Shown here: positions 41,201 to 45,673 of the stretch, in pieces
Numbering within the stretch: the stretch's first letter is position 1
Layout of the letters: each line of letters opens with the position of its first letter
Origin: Streptomyces sp. Ru62
GTDB taxonomy: Bacteria; Actinomycetota; Actinomycetes; Streptomycetales; Streptomycetaceae
DNA length: 45,673 nucleotides
NCBI RefSeq assembly: GCF_002920615.1
Contig: NZ_PQSU01000052.1
Coordinates: 1 to 45,673 of the forward strand
Reading direction: 5' to 3'
The notes under the pieces: model-generated
Database searches by the model: none
Seen by the model: the letters and a program-made list of their open reading frames with translations, nothing else
What the model was told of the DNA's origin: nothing
Program-made: the position numbers and the translations under genes

Positions 41201-42548
41201 CGTCGGCGTCCAGCAGGTCCAGTCGGCCGCACGGCTCGTCCGGCCGGCGCACCGTCTCTTCCAGCAGCCGGACGAGGCACCGCCCGAGGCGGCGCGCCCC
41301 GGCCTCCGGGACGAGTGCCGGCAGATGGTCGACGGCCAGCTCGAACGGCTCCCCGGGGAACACCGTCACGGTCAGCGGGTAGTGGGTGGCGGAGCGGATG
41401 TCCACGCCGGTCACCCGGGGTCCCGCCGGGGCCGGTCCCGGCTCGGGCCCGCCCATCGGATAGTTCTGGAACAGCAGCACCGTGTCGAACAGCTCACCGC
41501 GCACCGCCGTGCCCTGCTGGATCTCCGCCAGTGGCAGGTGCTCGTGCGCCAGCAGCCCCGTCCGCGCCCGCTGCACCCGCGCGAACAGCTCCGCCGGGGT
41601 CAGCCCGGCGGTCACGTCGGCGCGGACCGGCAACGTGTTGGCGAACAGTCCCACCATCCGCTCGACGTCCGGCAGGTGCGCGGGCCTGCCGGAGGCGACG
41701 GTTCCGAACACCACCGTGTCCTGCCCGGTCAGCCGGGACAGCAGCAGTGCCCAGCAGCCCTGCACCACCGCGCCGACGGTCAGCCCCCGGGACCGGGCGA
41801 AGCCGGCCAGCGCGGAGGAGACCCCGGGTGGCACGTCGACGGTGACCCGCCGCGGCAGCCCGGTACTCCCGCCGGCCCCCGCGGTCGTGGTGCCCCCGGT
41901 GTCCCCGCCCCCCGGCACCAGCCGCGTCGGCTCCGTCACTCCGTCCAGGGCCCGGCGCCACGCCTCCCGGGCCGCCTCCTTGTCCTGCGTGCCCAGCCAG
42001 GCGAGGTAGGTCTGGTACGGCGGGGCCGCCGGCCGCTCCGGCAGCGTGCCGCCGTCCCGGAACCGCACGAAGGTCTCGGCGAGTTCGCGGGTGAGCGTGG
42101 CCATCGACCAGCCGTCCACCAGGATGTGGTGGACCGTCCACAGCAGCCGGGCCCGTCCGTCGTCCGCCCGCAGCAGCAGGAAGCGGTGCAGCGGCGGCCG
42201 GGCCAGGTCGAAGCGGCGCAGCCGCTCCTCGCCGGTCTCCCGGTCGAACCCGGCGGCGGGCAGCCGCCGCTGCGACCACGGCAGCTCCAGCGAGCGGGGC
42301 AGCACCTGCACGGCCTCGCCGCTCCTGCGGTGCCGGAAGCACGCCGCCAGATTCGGGTACCGGTCGAGCAGTGCGCCCGCCGCGCCCCGCAGGGCCTCCA
42401 CGTCCGCGTCGGTCACGTCCGCGAGGTCGAGCACCAGTTGCAGCGCGTACACGTCCGTGGTGTCCCGGTCGTACGCGGAGAGGAACAGCAGCCCCTGTTG
42501 CAGCGGCGACAGCGGGAGGACTTCACTGATGGCGGATTGCCGGTTCAA
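35220..42548 (-). CDS. two-module NRPS, C-A-T-C-A-T-TE
   Basis: Nonribosomal peptide synthetase of 2442 residues ending the assembly line. Landmarks are C1 (HHILVDGWS, about residue 140), A1 (HTSGSTGRPKG, about 706), T1 (LGGHSL, about 1093), C2 (HHIAADGWS, about 1284), A2 (YTSGSTGRPKG, about 1775), T2 (LGGDSL, about 2158) and a thioesterase with GWSFGG (about 2294) and CGHEEM. Read by alignment to GrsA, the A1 pocket is D-I-L-Q-L-G-V-I-W, the glycine code with one change. A2 reads D-A-W-L-M-G-A-V-A, closest to one of the leucine codes. A1 carries an unusual insert of about 105 residues between motifs A2 and A3. C1 at the N-terminus shows that an upstream acyl or peptidyl donor is needed. No epimerase or methyltransferase is seen. 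The TTG start at 42548 has GAGGAG 6 nt upstream and gives the usual LNRxSAI N-terminus; a GTG at 42602 has a poor site. Confidence 0.93.
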   Translation of the reverse strand: MNRQSAISEVLPLSPLQQGLLFLSAYDRDTTDVYALQLVLDLADVTDADVEALRGAAGALLDRYPNLAACFRHRRSGEAVQVLPRSLELPWSQRRLPAAGFDRETGEERLRRFDLARPPLHRFLLLRADDGRARLLWTVHHILVDGWSMATLTRELAETFVRFRDGGTLPERPAAPPYQTYLAWLGTQDKEAAREAWRRALDGVTEPTRLVPGGGDTGGTTTAGAGGSTGLPRRVTVDVPPGVSSALAGFARSRGLTVGAVVQGCWALLLSRLTGQDTVVFGTVASGRPAHLPDVERMVGLFANTLPVRADVTAGLTPAELFARVQRARTGLLAHEHLPLAEIQQGTAVRGELFDTVLLFQNYPMGGPEPGPAPAGPRVTGVDIRSATHYPLTVTVFPGEPFELAVDHLPALVPEAGARRLGRCLVRLLEETVRRPDEPCGRLDLLDADEAARVLTDRNRTEEPVPGPWLAPLLERWAARTPDAPALRCGTERLTYRELHERADRLAKALRAAGAGPERLVGLALDRSADLVVAALAVLKAGAAYLPLDPDHPAERLRLMLADATPVVTLTHHRIRPLLDTMGTPLTGPLWVLDEGPLPYAPEPSTAHPPTTEAPPAPLPSTAPPPAATAPATPPLSSEAPATPLASPAAPTPPSSSTAPAASLASSGSAAAPADPVDPTAPLGPVDPDDPVGPAATPPHSDHPAYVIHTSGSTGRPKGVVVPHGALVNLVADMGRRCAVTAADRFLAVTTFGFDIANLELFVPLAAGAELVVADRETVRDPAALATLIGDCGATLLQATPSLWQALAGSHARTLAGLRALVGGEALPGPLARSLAAHCASVTNVYGPTETTIWSTAAPLPPVPSGPPPIGRPIANTRAYVLDAALRPVPDGCFGELYLAGAGLARGYLGRPGLTAERFTADPFGPPGTRMYRTGDVVRWSPDGTALEYGGRTDHQVKIRGHRIELGEIESVLGAQPGVERAVVTARTDQSGDTRLVAHVVPAGTDRDRLRERASAVLPTHMVPAVYVFLDELPLTPNGKVDRKALPAPAERRAGTGRPPSGAREELLCAVFAEVLGLERVGADDDFFALGGHSLSAIRVANRLRAELGTEVPLRTLFDARSAEALARTLAGEGGGAPRPARPALRAAALPEAPPVLSYAQERLWFLDRMGAGAGYNIPLAVRLSGPLDTGALGAAVADVVARHETLRTLFVAADTGAAPLVLAPEEADARLEVVPVPDDDALASALAAEAAEPFDLAARIPVRARLFALGDDTHVLVLTLHHIAADGWSFAPLARDLTTAYTARRAGRAPDWRPLPVRYADHARWQRALLGAKDDPGSLLSAELAHWTESLAGMPQELDLPADFPRPARSSQRGAAVTRTLPAAAHARLAELARDAGASLFMAVQAGLAALLTRLGAGTDIPLGSPVAGRTDEAVRDLVGCFVNTLVLRTDTSGDPSFAALLERVRETDLTAYAHAELPFEHLVDELKPQRSLARHPLVQVVLSVTPGDDPLPVLPELTATVEPVPSRTAKFDLAFEVTERRDADGGPAGLDIRLEYSTDLFTEATADRLAGALAVLLADAARTPGAPIGALALLTAEERRTLLTAGHGPSRPRPEATLPALFEEHAAAAPDRAALAVPGGTEVPYGRLNADANRLARLLLGHGAGPGAVVALVLPRCPLTVTALLAVLKTGAAYLPVDPDYPAERIAYMLGDAAPAAVLTVRESAGRVPDGTSSVVLDDPATADLVAGLSGADVTDAERTRPLSARDTAYVIYTSGSTGRPKGVAVPHAGAAHLVAHHREELGTGPDTRVLQFASFSFDATVWELAASLFSGGTLVPATAESRLSAPLLAGLLTEQRITHALLPPTVVGRFPEPAALPADLCLMVGGEACPPAVVERTAARVTLRNAYGPTEITVAATLSAPLAPGSGRPPIGRPLPNVRVYVLDTALAPVPDGITGELYIAGAGLAQGYRGRPATTAERFVADPYGPPGTRMYRTGDLVRRRADGELDYMGRADQQIKLRGFRIEPGEIESALTRHPVIAQAAVVLTPADGSGRLTGYVVPVPGVAAVDVPVLTAYLAESLPAHMVPSALVSLPALPLTPNGKLDVRALPAPGAPASAAAGRAPRTPAERALAEVFCEVLGLYEVDAEGDFFALGGDSLRSVEVVGRAAKAGLTLALSDVFAHRTVAALAAAATPAGAGEAASVPLLEIRPHGTAAPLFCVHGGVGFGLPFAELAARLDPDRPVYALQSDGVAAPPGAWDRPADVRELAATYVERVRRVRPHGPYHLLGWSFGGLVAHEMAVLLQAAGERVAFLAALDAFPVAPDDPNPTDEEIRSAFLAHHARGTTIADGDLDRLMTVMRHHTDIAREFTPGRFTGPLTLFVATHGQPAPTGELAARWRPYLDGPLTVHEIDCGHEEMLGGTAVRRIGALTDSALREV
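40441..40756 (-). other. Pro/Ala/Thr/Ser-rich insertion inside the A1 domain
   Basis: About 105 codons between core motifs A2 and A3 of the first adenylation domain encode low-complexity sequence (runs such as PSTAPPPAATAPATPPL). In ordinary A domains this stretch is 10-20 residues long. The flanking core motifs and the specificity code are intact and the reading frame is open, so the domain may still work. Confidence 0.8.
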
Positions 42549-42632
42549 GCCGTGCTCCTCACGGAAGAGCGGGGTGGGCGCGGGAACATTTCCGGCCCGC
42601 ACGATTCCAACCGGACGACGATTTCACGAGCA

Positions 42633-42661
42633 CGCTGACGAACAACTGACCGTCAGCTGAC
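42633..42661 (-). promoter_or_regulatory. SARP-type binding site for the NRPS gene (minus strand)
   Basis: Read on the minus strand, GTCAGCT (42655-42661), GTCAGTT (42644-42650) and GTCAGCG (42633-42639) lie exactly 11 bp apart, pointing at the NRPS start 85 bp away. A fitting -10 is not obvious (AAATCG at the 8-bp position). The first heptamer is part of a 12-bp palindrome, CGTCAGCTGACG. Confidence 0.78.
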
Positions 42662-42693
42662 GCCTCGCGATCGCGCCGACATGGCCGGAAGCC

Positions 42694-42736
42694 GTCAGCA
42701 AACCGTCAGTCCACGGTCAGCGCACGTCGACAGGCT
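42694..42736 (+). promoter_or_regulatory. SARP-type binding site and -10 for the SbnA-like gene and second NRPS
   Basis: GTCAGCA (42694), GTCAGTC (42705) and GTCAGCG (42716) start exactly 11 bp apart. After 8 bp comes CAGGCT (42731-42736), close to the TAGPuT-like -10 of Streptomyces. The order and identity of the heptamers match the block before the KAS III gene almost base for base. Confidence 0.85.
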
Positions 42737-42777
42737 TGCCGGCGAGGCCCATTCGCTGCCGAAGGCCAGGAGTGCCA

Positions 42778-43827
42778 GTGCCGGTCATCACCGCGTCGCA
42801 TGAATTCGATGTCAGCGACCTTTTCGTGAATCTTCAGCCGCTGTTCGGGCGCCGCCTGTTCCTGAAGATCGAGGGATTCAACTTCGCCGGATCCATCAAA
42901 CTCAAGGCCGCCCGCGAGATGGTCGCCCAGGCGGAGGCCGCCGGCCGGCTCCGCCCCGGTTCCACCCTCGTGGAGTCCTCGTCCGGCAACATGGGCGTCG
43001 CGCTCGCCCTGCTCGCGGCGAGCCGCGGCTACCGCTTCCTGTGCGTGACCGACACCCGCTGCAACGCGGTGACCCGGCGCACCATGGAGTCCCTCGGCGC
43101 CGAGGTCCACGTCGTCACCGAACCCCACGAGACCGAGGGCTTCCTCGGCGCGCGGATCCGCCACGTGAGGGCACTGCTCGCCGCCGACGACTCCCGGGTG
43201 TGGCTGAACCAGTACCTCAGCCCCGGCAACTGGATGGCCCACTACCGCACCACGGCCCCCGCCATCGCCCGCCAGTTCCCCGACCTGAACGTGCTGTTCG
43301 TCGGCGCGGGCACCACCGGCACGCTGATGGGCTGTGCCCGCTGGTTCCGGGAACGCCGGCCCTCGGTGCGGGTGGTGGCCGTCGACAGCGTCGGCTCCGT
43401 CACCTTCGGCGGACCGGCCGGCACCCGGCACATCCCCGGCCTCGGCACCAGCGTGCGGCCGGCGCTGCTCGACGAGAGTCTGGTCGACGCCGTGGTGCAC
43501 GTGCCCGAGGCGGCCACCGTGCGGACCTGCCGGACGCTGATGCGGCACGGCTTCCCGGTCGGCGGCTCCACCGGAACAGCGGTGACCGGCGCCCTGCGCT
43601 GGCTGGAGGAGCACTACGGCGACGGGGCCGGCGGGATCCGCGAGCAGATCACCGCGGTCACCATCTCGCCCGACCTGGGCGACCGCTACATGGAGACCGT
43701 CTACCACGACGAGTGGGTGCGCGGCGCCTTCGGCCCCGACCCGCTGACCGGGCCGGCGGCGGACCGGGCCGGCCGGGACGGCACGGGCGAGCTGACGCCG
43801 GCCGCCGCGGCCGCCTCCGCGGACTGA
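42778..43827 (+). CDS. SbnA-like PLP enzyme (2,3-diaminopropionate pathway)
   Basis: Fold-type II PLP enzyme of 349 residues related to cysteine synthase. The PLP lysine is Lys41 in FAGSIKLKAA, the substrate loop is ESSSGNMGVAL and the phosphate loop is GAGTTGTLMG. The stretch VVAVDSVGSVTFGG and the later VGGSTGTAVTGAL resemble SbnA of staphyloferrin B synthesis, which joins glutamate to O-phosphoserine on the way to L-2,3-diaminopropionate. The oxidising partner SbnB is not in the window and may lie to the right. A plain cysteine or cystathionine synthase role is the alternative. GTG 42778 has AGGAG 5 nt upstream. The NRPS gene follows after 45 bp, so both are probably one transcript. Confidence 0.82.
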   Translation: MPVITASHEFDVSDLFVNLQPLFGRRLFLKIEGFNFAGSIKLKAAREMVAQAEAAGRLRPGSTLVESSSGNMGVALALLAASRGYRFLCVTDTRCNAVTRRTMESLGAEVHVVTEPHETEGFLGARIRHVRALLAADDSRVWLNQYLSPGNWMAHYRTTAPAIARQFPDLNVLFVGAGTTGTLMGCARWFRERRPSVRVVAVDSVGSVTFGGPAGTRHIPGLGTSVRPALLDESLVDAVVHVPEAATVRTCRTLMRHGFPVGGSTGTAVTGALRWLEEHYGDGAGGIREQITAVTISPDLGDRYMETVYHDEWVRGAFGPDPLTGPAADRAGRDGTGELTPAAAAASAD

Positions 43828-43872
43828 ACGGGCCGGGCGGGGCTGACTTCGAGAATGACGGAGAGCAAAGCG

Positions 43873-45673
43873 ATGACGACAAACCGAGGCGCCGTCCTCC
43901 CGCTCACCGCGGCGCAGGCCGAGATCTGGTTCGACGAGCAGTTCGCCACCGGACCGCTCGGCTACAACATGGCCGACTACATCGACCTGCGCGGCCCGCT
44001 CGACACCGGGCTGCTGGAGCGGGCCCTGCACCGCCTGGGGCACGAGGCCGAGGGACTGCGCGTGCAGTTCGTGGAGGAGGCGGGCGCCCCGGGCCAGATC
44101 ATCCGGCCGCTCGCCCAGCTCCCGCTCCGGCACCTTGACTTCAGCGACGATCCCGACCCGCTCGGCGCCGCCGGGCGATGGATGCGCGCCGACCACGCCG
44201 ACCCGCTCCGGATCACCGACTTCCCGCTGTTCCGGGGCGCGCTGCTCACCCTCGGCCCCGAGCACCACCTGCTCTACCTGTGCATGCACCACATCCTGGC
44301 CGACGGCTTCAGCCGCGCCCTGCTCTACCCGAAGCTCGCCGCCCTCTACACGCGGCTGGCCGCGGGCGAGGACGACGCGGCCCTGGACGCCGACGCCATC
44401 CCCGCCTTCCACCAGCTGCTGGACGGCGAACGCCGCTACCTGGAGTCCCAGCAGGTCGACCGCGACCGCGCCTACTGGACCGGCCGCCTCACCGCCTCCG
44501 GCGACGGCCCGGCACCCGAACTGGTCTCGCTCTCCGACCGCGACCCGGCCCCCGGCCGCAGCGCCCTGCGCCACACCACCACGCTCAGCCCCGGGGCCAC
44601 CGAGGCACTGCGGGACCTCGCCCGGACCGGCAAGGTCACCCTGCCCGTCCTCATGGTCGGCGCCATGGCCGCCTACACCCAGCGGGTCACCGGAGCCGCC
44701 GAGCCGCTGCTCACCCTCCCGGTCACCGGCCGCACCGGGGCGGTCGCCCGCGAGATCCCCGGCATGCTCGCCAACTACCTGCCGCTCGCGGTGCGCGTCC
44801 GCCCCGAGCTGACCGCCCCGCAGCTGCTGCGGCGGGCCTGGACCGAGGTCTCCGGCGCCCTGAAGCACCAGCGGTACCGCGGGGACCGCATCCGCCGCGA
44901 CATCGGCCTGCGCACCGACGACCGGCGCGTCTTCGGCCCCTTCATCAACGTCCTCAACCAGGACCCGGCACTGGCCTTCGGCGACTGCCCGGGCACTGTC
45001 GTCAACCTGTCCACCGGCATCGTCAACGACCTCATCGTGACCGTCCTCAACACCGCCGACGGCACGATGGAGATCCACCTCGACGGCAACCCGGAGCTGT
45101 ACACCGACACCGACCTCGCCGCCCACCTCGCCCGGTTCGAGGCGTTCCTGGCCGACCTCGCCACGCTCCCCGCCGACCAGCCCCTCGCCCGCATCGGCGT
45201 GCGCGCGCCCGGCGAGCCGGTCGGCCTGCTGAGCACCTGGGACCCGGAGGCCGAACGCGCCGGGTACGAGGGCCTGGTCGAGCGGGTGCGCGCGGTGGCC
45301 GCTCGCACTCCGGACGCGGTCGCCGTCACCGACGGCACGGGCAGCGTCACCTACCGGGAGCTGCTGACCCGGGCCGCCGGTGTCGCCGCCCGGCTGACCG
45401 CCGCCGGGTTCCGTCCCGGCTCGGTGACGGCGATGCTCGCCGACCCCGGGGTGCCGTTCGTGGCCGGTGTGCTCGGCGTACTCGCCGCCGGCGGGGCGTA
45501 TCTGCCGCTGGACCCGGCGGCCCCGGCCGCCCGCAACGCGTCCCTGCTCGCCGACAGCGGCGCCCGCCACCTGCTCACCGGCGGCGCGTACGACACCCCC
45601 GGTCACGCCGGCCTGACCGCCCTGCCGCTCGCCGACCCCACCGACACCACCCACACCGGCGAACTCCCCTGCG
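43873..45673 (+). CDS. NRPS, starting with a condensation domain and adenylation domain (3' partial)
   Basis: The open frame runs off the right edge after 600 codons. It begins MTTNRGAVLPLTAAQAEIWF, and the catalytic motif is MHHILADGF (about residue 139), with YNMADYIDLRGPLDTGLLE near the start. This opening resembles C domains that receive a starter acyl unit in siderophore systems such as EntF and DhbF, so the protein may take the unit made on the cluster ACP. From about residue 475 an adenylation domain begins (AARTPDAVAVTDGTGSVTYRELLTRA, then AGGAYLPLDP), but the specificity residues lie beyond the window. The gene starts 45 bp after the SbnA-like gene, with ACGGAG upstream of ATG 43873. 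Confidence 0.9.
   Translation, partial: MTTNRGAVLPLTAAQAEIWFDEQFATGPLGYNMADYIDLRGPLDTGLLERALHRLGHEAEGLRVQFVEEAGAPGQIIRPLAQLPLRHLDFSDDPDPLGAAGRWMRADHADPLRITDFPLFRGALLTLGPEHHLLYLCMHHILADGFSRALLYPKLAALYTRLAAGEDDAALDADAIPAFHQLLDGERRYLESQQVDRDRAYWTGRLTASGDGPAPELVSLSDRDPAPGRSALRHTTTLSPGATEALRDLARTGKVTLPVLMVGAMAAYTQRVTGAAEPLLTLPVTGRTGAVAREIPGMLANYLPLAVRVRPELTAPQLLRRAWTEVSGALKHQRYRGDRIRRDIGLRTDDRRVFGPFINVLNQDPALAFGDCPGTVVNLSTGIVNDLIVTVLNTADGTMEIHLDGNPELYTDTDLAAHLARFEAFLADLATLPADQPLARIGVRAPGEPVGLLSTWDPEAERAGYEGLVERVRAVAARTPDAVAVTDGTGSVTYRELLTRAAGVAARLTAAGFRPGSVTAMLADPGVPFVAGVLGVLAAGGAYLPLDPAAPAARNASLLADSGARHLLTGGAYDTPGHAGLTALPLADPTDTTHTGELPC

Noticed and set aside
42651..42662. Palindrome CGTCAGCTGACG as a separate repressor operator
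   Set aside because: It is formed by the first heptamer of the minus-strand SARP array and its immediate neighbour, so the array explains most of it.
42706..45654. Very long minus-strand open frame opposite the SbnA-like gene and second NRPS
   Set aside because: It is a shadow frame of high-GC coding DNA. The plus strand has complete PLP-enzyme and C-domain motifs, while the minus translation is low-complexity Gly/Arg/Val/His with no motif.

Overview
This is a piece of a high-GC actinobacterial chromosome, almost certainly Streptomyces. The coding strand is very GC-rich, GTG starts are frequent, and a rare TTA codon sits in a regulator. The gene order pcrA - M23 peptidase - icmB - five-gene AAA+/VWA/SWIM locus - sucC-sucD - perM - purN-purH is one I recall from Streptomyces coelicolor; sucCD-perM-purN-purH is also the order I recall in Mycobacterium. 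Both ends cut through genes: pcrA lacks its 5' end, and an NRPS gene runs off the right edge.

Left part (1-23.7 kb), housekeeping core. It contains the 3' part of helicase gene pcrA, a membrane-anchored M23 peptidase, a lipase-like hydrolase and the small subunit of isobutyryl-CoA mutase. Next comes a divergent five-gene locus: a SWIM zinc-finger protein and a DUF5691-type protein on the minus strand, and a MoxR-type AAA+ ATPase, a DUF5682-type protein and a VWA protein on the plus strand. The divergent gap of this locus holds two mirror-image promoter motifs of the RecA-NDp (PafBC-type, DNA-damage) class. This predicts that all five genes are DNA-damage inducible. After this come succinyl-CoA synthetase (sucCD), a sigma-factor-like protein with a transmembrane segment, perM, a small Gly-rich membrane protein, purN and purH.

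Right part (23.8-45.7 kb), a biosynthetic gene cluster that starts just after the purH terminator. A plus-strand operon encodes a KAS III-like condensing enzyme, an ATP-grasp ligase, a BtrK-like PLP decarboxylase, a BtrI-like acyl carrier protein, a Cys-less KAS-like protein, a protein resembling only the C-terminal domain of acyl-CoA dehydrogenases, a complete acyl-CoA dehydrogenase, a Sfp-type phosphopantetheinyl transferase and an MMPL exporter. Then follow a short LuxR-type regulator (with a TTA codon) and a SARP activator. A 2.4-thousand-residue C-A-T-C-A-T-TE NRPS lies on the minus strand, and an SbnA-like PLP enzyme and the start of a second NRPS on the plus strand. The likely logic is as follows. 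An amino acid is loaded on the ACP, decarboxylated as in butirosin side-chain formation, perhaps desaturated, and elongated or transferred by the paired KAS-like proteins. It is then joined to a peptide in which one module has a glycine code and another a leucine-like code, with 2,3-diaminopropionate as a possible building block.

The cluster appears to have its own regulon. Three blocks of three GTCAG-type heptamers, each at exact 11-bp spacing, lie in front of the KAS III operon and on both strands between the NRPS and the SbnA-like gene. This is the pattern of SARP-binding sites. I do not recognise the final product.
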